From assembly GCF_947259545.1 (NCBI RefSeq), contig NZ_CAMYMK010000003.1:121469-185468 (forward strand): a stretch of 64,000 nt of DNA, in the 5' to 3' direction. Source of the DNA: an uncultured Marinobacter sp. Its GTDB lineage: Bacteria > Pseudomonadota > Gammaproteobacteria > Pseudomonadales > Oleiphilaceae. Below, one piece after another: positions 18,679 to 28,409 of the stretch (position 1 is the first letter of the stretch; each line of letters starts with the position of its first letter). Both the position numbers and the translations under genes were made by a program. The notes under the pieces are model-generated. The model ran no database searches. It was given only the letters and a program-made list of their open reading frames with translations, and was not told where the DNA came from.

Positions 18679-20754
18679 TCAACTCACCACCGGGACGTCA
18701 CTGTCTTCCTCTTCCTGCTGTTCCGCTCCTTCTTCCTCCGGCAGGGTGAAGCCGGCAACGGAGGACCGCAGCTCGGACGCCATTTCTGCCAGGTTACCGA
18801 TGGACTTCGCGGTCGCATTGGTACCCGAGGAGGTCTGGGACGTGATTTCCTGGATAACATTCATGGTGTTGGAAATGTGCGCCGCAGACGACGACTGCTG
18901 ACGGGCGGCGTTGGAAATGTTCTGGATCAGTTCCGCCAGACTCATGGATACGTTCTCGATTTCCTCGAGCGCGATACCCGCGTCCTGGGCCAGACGGGCA
19001 CCACGGACCACCTCAGCGGTGGTGTGTTCCATGGAGATAACCGCTTCGTTGGTATCCGACTGGATCGTTTTAACCAGAGCTTCGATCTGCTTGGTCGCCG
19101 CGGAGGAACGTTCCGCCAGGCGCTGAACCTCGTCCGCAACCACCGCGAAGCCCCGGCCCGCGTCACCGGCCATGGAGGCCTGGATTGCCGCGTTCAGGGA
19201 CAGGATGTTGGTCTGGTCGGCGATGTCGTTGATCAGCGATACGATGTCACCGATTTCCTGGGAAGATTCACCCAGACGCTTGATCCGCTTGGAGGTCTCC
19301 TGGATCTGCTCACGAATGTTATCCATGCCGCGGATGGTGTTCTGTACCACTTCCGCGCCTTTCTTCGCGATCGCTACTGACCGCTCCGCAACCGCGGAGG
19401 ATTCGGCAGCGTTCGAGGATACCTGGTCGATGGACACCGCCATCTCGTTCACCGCGGCGGAGGCGCCGGCAATTTCCTGGGCCTGGTGCTCGGAAGCATC
19501 CGCCAGGTGCATGGCCGTGGCCTGGGTTTCCTGGGATGCCGAAGCAACCCGGACGGCTGTACCACGAATGGCCTGTACCAGTCCGCGCATCTGGTCGATC
19601 GCGTAGTTGATGGAGTCCGCGATGGCACCGGTGAAGTCCTCGGTGACTGTGGCCTCGGTGGTCAGGTCACCGTCCGCCAGATCGGCGAGTTCGTCCAGCA
19701 GTCGCAGGATCGCATTCTGGTTCTGCTCGTTCTGCTCCTGGGTGGTGGCAAGACGTTCCTGGGCTTCGCGGTAGAGCGCGACACCGATCAGGACAACAAT
19801 ACCGACCATGCCGGCAAGGATGATAAAGGCCAGAGTCGGGCTGATCAGGCGGGAGCCGGCCTGCCCGGTAAACTGGTCCGCCAGGACGGAAATATCGTCC
19901 AGCAGGATCTGGGAGTTCTGGAAGATGTCGGAGGCCGCAGTACGTACCTTGAAGAGGTCGGGAGAGGCTTCAAGGATCGCATCTACGTTCTGGGAAACGA
20001 ATTCGAACAGTTCGCCGACGGCCTCGAGGCCGTAGATGGCGTCTTCGTCATCCACCCGGGAGATGCCCATGGCCGGGTTGCCGTTCATCTGGCCTTCAAG
20101 AACCCGGCCGAAGAGGCTGGCGTCGCGACCGAAGCGGTCAGCGGCGATAACCGCGTCTTCGTCACCGGACAGTACGTTGTTAACCGAGCGCACAATACGC
20201 TCCGCCAACAGGGACTGACGCTGCGCCAGGGCCACCTGTTCCGCCGGTGCGTTGTTATCCAGCAGGATCTGTACGATGTCATCGTACTCCACCTGCAGCT
20301 GCGGGATGGTTTCGTTCAGCGTCCGGGCCACTTCGTGGAGACCAAGCACCGCGTCGCGGGTGGAGAGGATGCTGTCGGCGTTTTCACGGACCGCGTCCCA
20401 CTTGGCCTGAACACTGCTTTGCCGGGCAATCTCACTGGGCGGCAGGCCGGTTTCGGGGTTACCGTCAACCATATAGGACCACAGCTGCTGGAACTCGTCG
20501 CGGGACCGGCGCAGCTGGTCGAAGGCTTCGGCGGTGCCGCCGGCGGCTTCCGTCGCGTTCTTCGCAATCTCCTGTGACAGTACCCGCAGCTCAGAGGCGT
20601 GGGCGATGTATTCCTGGTCGTTCTGGCTGTCCTTGTTGATTATGAACAGGACCACAACAAGCAGGACGGTGAGTGCAATCAGTGCGGCAATCAGGCCGGC
20701 AACGAGTTTGTTGCCTCCCTGTCCCATACTGAATCTTCCGGCTCTGTTTTTCAT
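18679..20754 (-). CDS. pilJ: methyl-accepting chemotaxis protein PilJ
   Basis: A 691-residue receptor. A transmembrane helix at about 15-37 precedes a large periplasmic region of about 270 residues with type IV pili methyl-accepting features, then a second membrane helix near 305-330, HAMP and a cytoplasmic signalling hairpin containing the conserved tip with DQTNILSLNAAIQASMAGD and GRGFAVVADEVQRLAERS. It senses surface contact or pilin-related input and controls ChpA. The MGQGG region after the first residues may offer an alternative start. Confidence 0.92.
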   Translation of the reverse strand: MKNRAGRFSMGQGGNKLVAGLIAALIALTVLLVVVLFIINKDSQNDQEYIAHASELRVLSQEIAKNATEAAGGTAEAFDQLRRSRDEFQQLWSYMVDGNPETGLPPSEIARQSSVQAKWDAVRENADSILSTRDAVLGLHEVARTLNETIPQLQVEYDDIVQILLDNNAPAEQVALAQRQSLLAERIVRSVNNVLSGDEDAVIAADRFGRDASLFGRVLEGQMNGNPAMGISRVDDEDAIYGLEAVGELFEFVSQNVDAILEASPDLFKVRTAASDIFQNSQILLDDISVLADQFTGQAGSRLISPTLAFIILAGMVGIVVLIGVALYREAQERLATTQEQNEQNQNAILRLLDELADLADGDLTTEATVTEDFTGAIADSINYAIDQMRGLVQAIRGTAVRVASASQETQATAMHLADASEHQAQEIAGASAAVNEMAVSIDQVSSNAAESSAVAERSVAIAKKGAEVVQNTIRGMDNIREQIQETSKRIKRLGESSQEIGDIVSLINDIADQTNILSLNAAIQASMAGDAGRGFAVVADEVQRLAERSSAATKQIEALVKTIQSDTNEAVISMEHTTAEVVRGARLAQDAGIALEEIENVSMSLAELIQNISNAARQQSSSAAHISNTMNVIQEITSQTSSGTNATAKSIGNLAEMASELRSSVAGFTLPEEEGAEQQEEEDSDVPVVS

Positions 20755-20844
20755 CTTCTGGCTCCCGGCCTTTTCATTATATTGGCAAGTTTGCTTCTGC
20801 GTGCTTGGGTAGCAGGGATGATGCTCCTGCCATTGTCATCATCC

Positions 20845-21390
20845 TTACCACTGCGCAACGTCCAGAAACCGCTCGTCTTCCACCAGGTCGGCGGCGGAGA
20901 ACACTTTCCAGACCTCTTCATTTCGTTCGTAACCACCGTTCACAAACGGCCGAACGCTCGGCGGCACATCTCCGGGCGAAGCCACGAAGTTGTCCTGCGC
21001 GAAATACTGCATACCGGACACACTGTCGACCACGAGGCCGCTGAACACGTCGCCCTGTTCCACCACCAGAACCCGGCGCTCACGCAGACTGCGGGATGAG
21101 CGGGATACATCAAAGAAACCGGCGAGATCGACAAGGGGAAGGAGGCGGCCGCGAACATTGGCCGCGCCCATCATGAACGGCTTGACCCCCGGTATATGTG
21201 TAAACCGGGGAACATGGAGGATTTCTGTGACCTCACCCATGGGCGCCACATAGCGTTCGCCCGCCAGAACAAAGCCGATGCCATTCCAGAGCTCAACGGC
21301 TTCCTGCTGCTCCGGCAGGCCGGCCGCCATGGACCGGCTGCGCTGGGCGATATCCGTCAGAACGGCAAAAGGGGCGGCCTGGGCGGACAT
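20845..21390 (-). CDS. pilI: CheW-like adaptor PilI
   Basis: A 181-residue CheW domain protein (VAPMGEVTEILHVPRFTHIPG, NVRGRLLPLVDL, VSGMQYF). It would bridge PilJ and ChpA. Position between pilJ and pilH is identical to that in the Pseudomonas pilGHIJK-chpA cluster. About 90 bp with no evident gene separate it from pilJ. Confidence 0.92.
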   Translation of the reverse strand: MSAQAAPFAVLTDIAQRSRSMAAGLPEQQEAVELWNGIGFVLAGERYVAPMGEVTEILHVPRFTHIPGVKPFMMGAANVRGRLLPLVDLAGFFDVSRSSRSLRERRVLVVEQGDVFSGLVVDSVSGMQYFAQDNFVASPGDVPPSVRPFVNGGYERNEEVWKVFSAADLVEDERFLDVAQW

Positions 21391-21410
21391 GCGTACTCCA
21401 CGGTTGGGGA

Positions 21411-21773
21411 TCAGGCAATCAGACTGTTGATTGTTTTGATCAGGTCATCTTCGTTGACAGGTTTGACCAGGTAGCCCTTGGCGCCCTGACGGGTGCCCCA
21501 GACACGGTCGGTTTCCTGGTCCTTGGTGGTCACGATCACCACGGGGATGGAAGCGGTTTCCGGTGCGCGGGTCAGCTGCCGGGTAGCCTGAAAGCCATTC
21601 AGGCCCGGCATGACCACATCCATCAGAACCAGATCCGGAGTCTCAGCGCGGGCCTTTGCCACGCCATCAGCACCGTTATCAGCAGTCAGTACTTCGTGCT
21701 GGTGCTTTTCCAGAATGCTTGAGATTTTCTTCACCTCGGTGGGGGAGTCATCAACAATCAGAATGCGGGCCAT
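21411..21773 (-). CDS. pilH: twitching motility response regulator PilH
   Basis: A 120-residue single-domain CheY-like receiver: acidic pocket VDDSP, phospho-acceptor Asp52 in LMDVVMPGLNG, and the lysine of YLVKPVNE. In the Chp pathway PilH acts with PilG to set retraction versus extension motor activity and cAMP levels. Very close to pilI (20 bp), consistent with one transcript. Confidence 0.92.
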   Translation of the reverse strand: MARILIVDDSPTEVKKISSILEKHQHEVLTADNGADGVAKARAETPDLVLMDVVMPGLNGFQATRQLTRAPETASIPVVIVTTKDQETDRVWGTRQGAKGYLVKPVNEDDLIKTINSLIA

Positions 21774-21805
21774 GTTTTCCTCAATAGTTCGATACTTCGG
21801 CAGAT

Positions 21806-22198
21806 TTACTGTTCCGCCTGGGGTACGTATTGGCGGATGGTGTTGAGTAGCTCGTCCTTGCTGAACGGTTTGGTCAGATACTGATCAGAACCGACGATAC
21901 GGCCCTTGGCCTTGTCAAACAGGCCGTCCTTACTGGAGAGCATGATGACCGGCGTCTTCTTGAAAGAGGAATTGTTCTTGATCAGTGCGCAGGTCTGATA
22001 TCCGTCCAGGCGCGGCATCATGATATCGACAAAAATGATGTCCGGCTGGGAATCGGCGATTTTCGCCAGAGCATCAAAGCCGTCAGTTGCGGTGATGACC
22101 TCACAACCAACTTTTTTCAGAAGGGTTTCTGCGGTGCGACGAATGGTTTTGCTGTCGTCGATCACCATAATCTTCAGATTCTCGAAGTTGTCATCCAT
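21806..22198 (-). CDS. pilG: twitching motility response regulator PilG
   Basis: A 130-residue CheY-like receiver with VIDDSKTIRR, phospho-acceptor Asp58 in FVDIMMPRLDG and lysine in YLTKPFSKDE. First gene of the leftward Chp operon, as in Pseudomonas. It would be phosphorylated by ChpA and promote pilus extension and cAMP signalling. The divergent neighbour is gshB, 294 bp away. Confidence 0.93.
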   Translation of the reverse strand: MDDNFENLKIMVIDDSKTIRRTAETLLKKVGCEVITATDGFDALAKIADSQPDIIFVDIMMPRLDGYQTCALIKNNSSFKKTPVIMLSSKDGLFDKAKGRIVGSDQYLTKPFSKDELLNTIRQYVPQAEQ

Positions 22199-22492
22199 TG
22201 TCCAACTGCCTTGCGCTCAGCGACTGTCATTATTTTAAACGGGGGTTTTAACACAAACCTAAAGGTTCTTCTATAAATCCCGCTTATTTATAGAGGATCG
22301 ATGGCCGGATAAAAAGCACAACTTTGTGACTAAATGTACTTCTGCCCGCAATGTCACGTTATACACCCCGGATTTCTGCGGATGCATTACAAGCTCGGGT
22401 ACAATACCATCAGTGTTCACAGCATAGCACTTAATCTATCCTTCGCTCTGCTGACCGGTTCGTGTTTTTAACCCTGGAGCTCAAGACACATT
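22199..22492. other. divergent intergenic region pilG/gshB
   Basis: This 294-bp AT-richer spacer must hold the promoters of both the pil-chp operon and the gshB-tonB-yqgE-ruvX-pyr set. It contains an 8-bp inverted repeat, CTATAAAT/ATTTATAG (22271-22278 and 22286-22293). A TACAAT hexamer at 22400 could be a -10 for gshB, but no good -35 was seen. No gene was recognised in it. Confidence 0.5.
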
Positions 22493-23440
22493 ATGACAGT
22501 CCGACTCGGGATCGTGATGGACCCCATCGAGAAGATCCACTTCAAGAAAGACAGCTCACTGGCCATGTTGCTGGCGGCCCAGAAACGCGGTTGGCAGATT
22601 GAGTACATGGAGCTTCCGGACATGTACCTGAAGGGTGGACAGGCAAGAGCTCACACCCGCGACCTGACGGTGCACATGGACCCGGAGAACTGGTATGCCT
22701 TCGGCGCTTCCCAGGATCGTGCGCTGGGTGATCTGGATGTCATCCTGATGCGCCAGGACCCGCCGGTGGACCGGGAATTCCTGATGGCCACCTACATTCT
22801 CGATGCGGCGGAACAGCAGGGCGCGCTGGTGGTGAATCCGGCGGCCACTCTCCGTGACTGTAACGAGAAGCTGTTCGCGACGCAGTTCCATGACCTGACG
22901 CCACCGTTGATTGTGACCCGATCAGCCACCCGCTTCCGTGAGTTCTACGCTGAACATGGCGACATTATCATGAAGCCGGTGGACGGCATGGGCGGCCACT
23001 CCATCTTCCGCGTCAAGGAAAACGACGCCAATCTGGGGGTGATTATCGAAACCCTCACCCACTATGGCACGCACCAGGCCATGGCCCAGAAATTCATTCC
23101 CGAAATCAGCGACGGCGACAAGCGCATCCTGCTGATAGACGGCGAGCCGATACCCTACGCGCTGGCGCGGATCCCGTCCCACGGTGAAAACCGGGGCAAC
23201 CTTGCGGCCGGTGGTCGCGGCGAAGGTCGTGAACTGACAGACCGGGACCGTGAAATCTGTGCCCGGGTGGCGCCGGTGATCAAGGAGAAGGGGCTGATCT
23301 TCGTCGGGCTGGATGTGATTGGTGATTACCTCACCGAAATCAACGTCACCAGCCCCACCTGCATTCGTGAACTGGATACGGCGTTTGGTATCGATATTTC
23401 CGGGCAACTGATGGATGCCATCGAGAAGCGGTTGAAGTAG
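22493..23440 (+). CDS. gshB: glutathione synthetase
   Basis: A 315-residue ATP-grasp ligase joining gamma-glutamylcysteine and glycine. It opens with the typical LGIVMDPIEKIHFKKDSS segment; DIIMKPVDGMGGHSIFR and the glycine-rich loop ENRGNLAAGGRGEG are active-site elements, and EINVTSPTCIRELD closes the metal site. Length equals that of E. coli GshB. First gene of the rightward set; tonB follows two bases after its stop. Confidence 0.95.
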   Translation: MTVRLGIVMDPIEKIHFKKDSSLAMLLAAQKRGWQIEYMELPDMYLKGGQARAHTRDLTVHMDPENWYAFGASQDRALGDLDVILMRQDPPVDREFLMATYILDAAEQQGALVVNPAATLRDCNEKLFATQFHDLTPPLIVTRSATRFREFYAEHGDIIMKPVDGMGGHSIFRVKENDANLGVIIETLTHYGTHQAMAQKFIPEISDGDKRILLIDGEPIPYALARIPSHGENRGNLAAGGRGEGRELTDRDREICARVAPVIKEKGLIFVGLDVIGDYLTEINVTSPTCIRELDTAFGIDISGQLMDAIEKRLK

Positions 23441-23442
23441 CA

Positions 23443-24309
23443 ATGGCAGCGCAGGTAAGTGATTTCGACCGGTTTTCCTTTACCCTGTTCATGGCGCTGG
23501 CCGTGCATGCGGTGATTGTGCTGGGGATTACCTTTGCGCCGGAGCCCCCGCGCTCTTCCGCGCAAACCATGGAAATCACCCTGTCGCAGTTTGACGATGA
23601 AACCGATCCGGACGAGGCCGACTTTCTGGCCCAGACCAGTCAGCAGGGCAGCGGTTCCGAGGAAGAGGTACGTGAGCTGACCTCACCGCAGCCGACGGAC
23701 GTCAGCCAGCCGGAGATTGCCGAGGTGCAGCCGGAACCGCCGTCCCGGATTGAGCCGATGAAGCAGCAGGATCGTGAAGCGGTCAAGACCAAGGCGGCGG
23801 CCAGTCGCCAGGTCCAGGAACCGGAAGAGGCGGTGGAACCGACGGAAGAGCCGCTGCCGGAGCGTAAGAAAAAGAGTCTGATGGAGCGTAGCCTGGAAAT
23901 CGCCAGCCTTGAGGCCCGGTTTGACGCCCAGCGCCAGGCCTACGCCAAAAAGCCTCGCATCATGAGGGTAACGGCGGCGTCCACCCTGCGCTCAAGCAAT
24001 GCCTGGTACGTTCAGAACTGGATCTCCAAGGTGACGCGGGTCGGCAATATCAACTATCCAACAGAGGCGCGGCGAGCCGGTATCTATGGCACACTGAGGA
24101 TGCTGGTTTCTCTGAAAAAGGATGGCACAATCAAGGAAGTCGCCATTCTGCAATCTTCCGGCAGCACCGTGCTGGATGATGCCGCCATTCGTATCGTGCG
24201 CATGGCCGCACCATTCGCGCCGTTCCCGGACAGCATGAAAGAGGAAGTCGACGAGCTTGAAATCATTCGAACCTGGTCTTTCCAGCGGCGGGGGCTGACA
24301 TCGGGATGA
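23443..24309 (+). CDS. tonB: TonB-family energy transducer
   Basis: A 288-residue protein with one N-terminal membrane anchor (about residues 12-32), a long acidic and proline-rich periplasmic region (about 45-145) and a C-terminal TonB domain (about 190-285; YPTEARRAGIYGTL). It resembles TonB3 of P. aeruginosa, which lies in the same position and affects twitching motility. It probably transmits proton-motive energy to outer-membrane partners; linkage to the pil genes may be functional. Stop overlaps the yqgE start (ATGA). Confidence 0.85.
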   Translation: MAAQVSDFDRFSFTLFMALAVHAVIVLGITFAPEPPRSSAQTMEITLSQFDDETDPDEADFLAQTSQQGSGSEEEVRELTSPQPTDVSQPEIAEVQPEPPSRIEPMKQQDREAVKTKAAASRQVQEPEEAVEPTEEPLPERKKKSLMERSLEIASLEARFDAQRQAYAKKPRIMRVTAASTLRSSNAWYVQNWISKVTRVGNINYPTEARRAGIYGTLRMLVSLKKDGTIKEVAILQSSGSTVLDDAAIRIVRMAAPFAPFPDSMKEEVDELEIIRTWSFQRRGLTSG

Positions 24310-24872
24310 CGGCATCAAAACATTCTCCCAACAGTTTGCGGCACCACTTCCTGGTGGCCTCTCCCTACCTTGATGATCCGCGTTTTCACGGGGCGGTTAT
24401 CTATCTGTGCGAGCATTCCGATGAAGGTGCTCTGGGGTTGATGATCAATCACCCCCTGGACATTCACCTGGGGGAAATCCTGGAGCAGCTCGATATGGAG
24501 GGCGGTGAACTGGATCTGCCGGTTTTCAGTGGCGGCCCGGTGCAGCCCGAGCGCGGCTTTGTCCTGCATTCACCCGGCACCACCTGGCACAACACGGCCC
24601 AGGTGACGGATGATGTGATGCTCACCACGTCACGGGATATCCTGGAAGGCATCGGTTGTGAAGAGGGGCCGGAAGAGTTTCTGGTGGCTCTGGGGTATGC
24701 CGGCTGGGGTGAGGGGCAGCTGGACAGCGAGCTCGGCAGTAACTCCTGGCTGACCTGTCCGGCCAACACCGATATCCTGTTCCGCACCCCCTGGGACAAA
24801 CGCTACGAAGCCGTGCTGAAGCTGATCGGAATTGACCTGAACCAACTGAGCGAGTCCATCGGCCATGCCTGA
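24306..24872 (+). CDS. yqgE: YqgE/AlgH family protein
   Basis: A 188-residue member of the DUF179 family, with HFLVASPYLDDPRFHGAVIYLCEHSDEGALGLMIN shared by all members (only its start and end are diagnostic here) and GYAGWGEGQLD near the C-terminus. Biochemical role unsettled; the old link to alginate control (AlgH) is family history. It overlaps both tonB and ruvX by a few bases. Confidence 0.93.
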   Translation: MTASKHSPNSLRHHFLVASPYLDDPRFHGAVIYLCEHSDEGALGLMINHPLDIHLGEILEQLDMEGGELDLPVFSGGPVQPERGFVLHSPGTTWHNTAQVTDDVMLTTSRDILEGIGCEEGPEEFLVALGYAGWGEGQLDSELGSNSWLTCPANTDILFRTPWDKRYEAVLKLIGIDLNQLSESIGHA

Positions 24873-25290
24873 AGGGAGCAGCCGCCGGGTCATGGCGTTT
24901 GACTTTGGTACCCGCCGCATTGGTGTCGCGACCGGCCAGCAGCTGCTGGGCACTGGCCAGCCCCTGACACTGTTGCCGGCCCGGGACGGGATTCCGGACT
25001 GGGATGCCATCGGCCAGCTGCTGGACGAATGGAAGCCGGATCTGGTGGTGGTCGGCCTGCCCCTGAACATGGACGACAGCGAAAACGACATGTGTGCCCG
25101 CGCCCGCAAGTTCGGCAAACGCCTGCACGGCCGCTTCCATGTGCCGGTGGAAATGGTCGACGAGCGACTGACCAGCTTTGAAGCCAAGGGCGAGGTGATG
25201 GCCGGTGGTGGTAGCCGCGATTTTGGTCGCCACGGGGTGGATGACCGCGCCGCCGTGCTGATCCTGGAAACCTGGTTTCGCCAGCAGTAA
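24865..25290 (+). CDS. ruvX: Holliday junction resolvase-like/pre-16S rRNA nuclease RuvX (YqgF)
   Basis: A 141-residue RNase H-fold protein with FDFGTRRIGVATGQ (first catalytic aspartate), GLPLNMDDSEN and VDERLTSFEA motifs of the YqgF family. YqgF proteins process the 5' end of pre-16S rRNA. It overlaps yqgE by eight bases and is followed by pyrR, the conserved Pseudomonas order. Confidence 0.94.
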   Translation: MPEGSSRRVMAFDFGTRRIGVATGQQLLGTGQPLTLLPARDGIPDWDAIGQLLDEWKPDLVVVGLPLNMDDSENDMCARARKFGKRLHGRFHVPVEMVDERLTSFEAKGEVMAGGGSRDFGRHGVDDRAAVLILETWFRQQ

Positions 25291-25330
25291 ATCCCGCCGG
25301 ATATCGCCGGTGGCGTTAAGTGAGGAAATA

Positions 25331-25840
25331 ATGACCGCATTGCTTGATATGAACCGGTTACTGGACGAGCTGGAAGCTGGATTGCGCAACATCATGGCGG
25401 ACCGGGGCGTGACGTCCCCGGCGCTTATCGGCATTCGCACTGGCGGCGTCTGGCTCGCCGATGTTATGAGGAAGCGCCTGGGGCTGGAAGAGCCCTACGG
25501 CGAACTGGACATCTCCTTTTACCGGGATGACTTCAGCCGCATTGGCCTCAACCCGAAGGTCAAACCGTCCAGCCTGCCGTTCAGCACCGAGGATCGCGAC
25601 ATCATCCTGATCGACGACGTCATCATGAGCGGTCGCACCATTCGCGCCGCGATGAATGAAATCTTCGATTATGGCCGTCCAGCCAGTATCATTCTTGCCA
25701 CACTGATTGATCTGGGTGCCCGGGAACTGCCCATCCAGCCGGATGTGACCGGCAAGGTGCTGGCGCTGGAGAGTCATCAGCGGGTGAAACTCCGCGGCCC
25801 CGACCCGCTGCACATCGAATTGCAGGAAACCGGACAGTAA
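25331..25840 (+). CDS. pyrR: PyrR bifunctional regulator/uracil phosphoribosyltransferase
   Basis: A 169-residue type I phosphoribosyltransferase fold with the PRPP loop ILIDDVIMSGRTIRAAM. ATG at 25331 has GAGGAA upstream, better than an in-frame GTG at 25310. In Gram-positives PyrR attenuates pyr mRNA; in this lineage it sits directly before pyrB, but I saw no attenuator terminator in the 33-bp gap, so an enzymatic role is as likely. Confidence 0.92.
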   Translation: MTALLDMNRLLDELEAGLRNIMADRGVTSPALIGIRTGGVWLADVMRKRLGLEEPYGELDISFYRDDFSRIGLNPKVKPSSLPFSTEDRDIILIDDVIMSGRTIRAAMNEIFDYGRPASIILATLIDLGARELPIQPDVTGKVLALESHQRVKLRGPDPLHIELQETGQ

Positions 25841-25873
25841 CCACCGCGAAACTCTCTTGTGAACAGGCGACAC

Positions 25874-26887
25874 ATGACTGTAGACCAAGCTTCCAAACGA
25901 TCCCTGCAACTGACGGCGGACGGCCAGTTGCGGCACTTCCTGACCCTTGACGGGCTCGACCGCGCCCTGTTGACCGACATTCTCGATACCGCAGATTCCT
26001 TTATCGAAGTGGGTGAGCGCACCATCAAGAAGGTGCCCCTGCTTCGGGGGCGCACGGTGGTGAACCTGTTTTTCGAATCCAGCACCCGCACCCGCAGCAC
26101 CTTTGAGCTGGCCGCCAAGCGGCTGTCCGCCGACGTGCTGAACCTGGACATCAGTACTTCCGCGACCTCCAAAGGGGAGTCCCTGTCCGACACCCTGCTC
26201 AACCTGGAAGCCATGGCCAGTGACATGTTTGTGGTTCGGCATTCCCAGAGCGGGGCGCCGCATTTCATTGCCGAGAGCGTGACCCCGGGCGTCGCCATTA
26301 TCAACGCCGGTGACGGTCGCCACGCCCACCCCACCCAGGCAATGCTGGATATGCTGACCATTCGCCAGCACAAGGGCGGATTCGAAGGCCTGAAAGTGGC
26401 CATTGTCGGCGATGTGCTGCATTCCCGTGTGGCACGTTCCCAGATCCGCGCACTGAATGAGCTCGGTGCGGCGGAAGTACGGGTGATCGCTCCGGGCACG
26501 TTGTTGCCGAGAGACGTGGAAAGTCTGGGCTGTTCCGTGGAATACGACATGCAAAAAGGCATGAAGGATCTGGACGTGGTGATCATGCTGCGGCTCCAGA
26601 AAGAGCGGATGGAAGGGGCCCTATTGCCCAGCGAGCGGGAATTCTATCGCCTCTACGGCCTCAGCCGGGACAAGCTGGCGCTGGCCCATCCCGAATGCAT
26701 CGTGATGCACCCGGGGCCGATCAACCGCGGGGTGGAAATTGAATCCGCCGTGGCCGATGGCCCTCAGTCGGTGATCCTGAATCAGGTCACCAACGGCATC
26801 GCCATTCGCATGGCGGTTATGTCCATGGCCATGGGTGGGCAGGTGTCGGAACGCAATCAGAAACAGACCGGGAGGGAACAGGCGTGA
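25874..26887 (+). CDS. pyrB: aspartate carbamoyltransferase catalytic subunit
   Basis: A 337-residue enzyme transferring carbamoyl phosphate to aspartate, the committed step of pyrimidine synthesis. The carbamoyl-phosphate site [13 protein letters not shown], the loop STSKGES-like segment ([13 protein letters not shown]), [11 protein letters not shown] and HPGPINRG are present. Length and extension match the Pseudomonas class, in which PyrB forms a dodecamer with inactive PyrC'. The ATG at 25874 is chosen over a GTG at 25859 without a ribosome site. It overlaps the next gene by four bases. Confidence 0.94.
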   Translation: MTVDQASKRSLQLTADGQLRHFLTLDGLDRALLTDILDTADSFIEVGERTIKKVPLLRGRTVVNLFFESSTRTRSTFELAAKRLSADVLNLDISTSATSKGESLSDTLLNLEAMASDMFVVRHSQSGAPHFIAESVTPGVAIINAGDGRHAHPTQAMLDMLTIRQHKGGFEGLKVAIVGDVLHSRVARSQIRALNELGAAEVRVIAPGTLLPRDVESLGCSVEYDMQKGMKDLDVVIMLRLQKERMEGALLPSEREFYRLYGLSRDKLALAHPECIVMHPGPINRGVEIESAVADGPQSVILNQVTNGIAIRMAVMSMAMGGQVSERNQKQTGREQA

Positions 26888-28191
26888 CAGAGACAAGCAA
26901 CACTCCCGGTGCATCCCTGAAAATCATCAATGGCCGGCTGTTCCTGCCCGGCAGTGACGATCTGACCAAGGCCTCCGTTCACATCGTTGATGGTCGGATC
27001 AGCGCTATCGGGGAAGCCGCCGACGCCGCCCACAGCGATGAGGTGTTTGACGCCGCTGGTGGTATTGTCGCACCGGGTCTGGTGGATCTGTGCTGCAACC
27101 TGCGGGAGCCGGGCACCGGACAGAAAGGCAACATAGCCTCGGAAACCCGGGCGGCGGCCCGGGGTGGCTTCACCACGGTTTGTGCCTCACCGGAGACCTC
27201 GCCAGTCAACGACTCCGGCGCCGTCACCCATCTGATCCGGGACGTGGCGGAGGCTCGCTCACCGGTCCGGGTGTTGCCGGTAGGCGCGGTGACCCGCGGC
27301 CTGGAAGGTGATCTGCTCAGCGATATGGCGGGCCTGTCCTCCGCGGGTTGTGTGGCGTTGGGTAATGGCGGCCGTGGCGTGCGTAATGCGCGAATCCTGC
27401 GCCGGTGCATGGCCTACGCCAAAACCTTCGGGCTAACGGTGATGTTCAGCCCCGAAAACCAGGCCCTGGCGGCCGATGGTTATGCCCACGACGGCCTGGT
27501 GGCCTCGCGGCTGGGTCTGCTGGGTATTCCGGAAGTGGCGGAAACCGCCTCGGTCATGGAGATGCTGTTGCTGGCGGAGGAAACCGGTGTCCGCCTGCAT
27601 CTCAGTCAGCTGTCGTCGGCCCGCAGTGTGGAAATGGTGGCGGACGCCCGTCGTCGTGGCATCAGTGTGACCTCCGATGTGGCCATGCACCAACTGCTGT
27701 ATACCGAAGACGCCCTGGCCGGTTTTGACAGCCGCTTCCACGTGCGCCCACCACTGCGCGCCGAAGCTGACCGCCAGGCCCTGGTGGCCGGTGTCCGAGA
27801 CGGTGTCATCGATGCCATCGTCAGTCAGCACCAACCCCATGATACGGCAGCCAAGCAGGCGCCACTGGGCGCTACCGAGCCCGGTCTGTCCACCATTGAA
27901 AGCACCTTGTCTATGGGACTGATGCTGGTGGGCCGGGGTGAATTGACGCTGCCCGCCCTGTTGCGGTCACTGACTGCAGGTCCGGCTTCCATCCTGGGTC
28001 GGAATGCCAGCCTGGAAGTGGATGCGAGTGCCGACCTGTGTATATTCGATCCGGACGCGACCTGGACCCCGGGCGAGGGCACCCTGGTGTCAGCCGGGCA
28101 TAATGCGCCGATGCTTGATGATGCCATCCCTGGCGTCGTCAAACTGACTCTCTGTGAGGGGCGTGTGGCCTGGGGCGCGGGATCGTTCTGA
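26884..28191 (+). CDS. pyrC': dihydroorotase-like protein PyrC' (pyrX), metal ligands lost
   Basis: A 435-residue amidohydrolase-fold protein. The canonical DxHxHxR metal site of dihydroorotase reads [10 protein letters not shown] here (residues about 68-77), so the first two zinc-binding histidines are replaced. Such inactive DHOases are structural partners of PyrB in Pseudomonas-type ATCase, and the GTGA overlap with pyrB supports complex assembly. It still has HxxP-type segments such as VSQHQPHD. Probably non-catalytic; a true pyrC must lie elsewhere. Confidence 0.9.
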   Translation: MTETSNTPGASLKIINGRLFLPGSDDLTKASVHIVDGRISAIGEAADAAHSDEVFDAAGGIVAPGLVDLCCNLREPGTGQKGNIASETRAAARGGFTTVCASPETSPVNDSGAVTHLIRDVAEARSPVRVLPVGAVTRGLEGDLLSDMAGLSSAGCVALGNGGRGVRNARILRRCMAYAKTFGLTVMFSPENQALAADGYAHDGLVASRLGLLGIPEVAETASVMEMLLLAEETGVRLHLSQLSSARSVEMVADARRRGISVTSDVAMHQLLYTEDALAGFDSRFHVRPPLRAEADRQALVAGVRDGVIDAIVSQHQPHDTAAKQAPLGATEPGLSTIESTLSMGLMLVGRGELTLPALLRSLTAGPASILGRNASLEVDASADLCIFDPDATWTPGEGTLVSAGHNAPMLDDAIPGVVKLTLCEGRVAWGAGSF

Positions 28192-28217
28192 TCCCGCTCG
28201 CACCCTGGGGAAAATGC

Positions 28218-28241
28218 GGCAGAGGTTGCCATACCTCTGTC
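28218..28241. terminator. possible hairpin after pyrC'
   Basis: CAGAGGT (28220-28226) and ACCTCTG (28233-28239) form a stem with a six-base loop 27 bp past the pyrC' stop. No uridine tract follows, so intrinsic termination is uncertain. Confidence 0.35.
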
Positions 28242-28409
28242 GAGCCCATCACAGATTTCCATCTTTTTGCTGAAAAGCCCTTGAAGTCAGGCTCCAGTGC
28301 CAACGTATTCTTGTGCCCCCCGACCTAATCTCAGGTCAGGATCTCACGATGTGCGGGTACAAATGGATGTGCCTGAAACGTCTGACAATAATAATTCAGG
28401 AGTTATCCC

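Noticed and set aside
19486-20577. Plus-strand frame of 363 codons opposite pilJ
   Set aside because: Antisense shadow in GC-rich DNA; pilJ is certain.
25290-25331. PyrR-type attenuator before pyrR/pyrB
   Set aside because: The gaps are 33-40 bp and contain no hairpin with T-tract.
25358-26554. Minus-strand frame of 398 codons opposite pyrR-pyrB
   Set aside because: It spans two well-supported genes in antisense and has His/Gln-rich composition without a domain.
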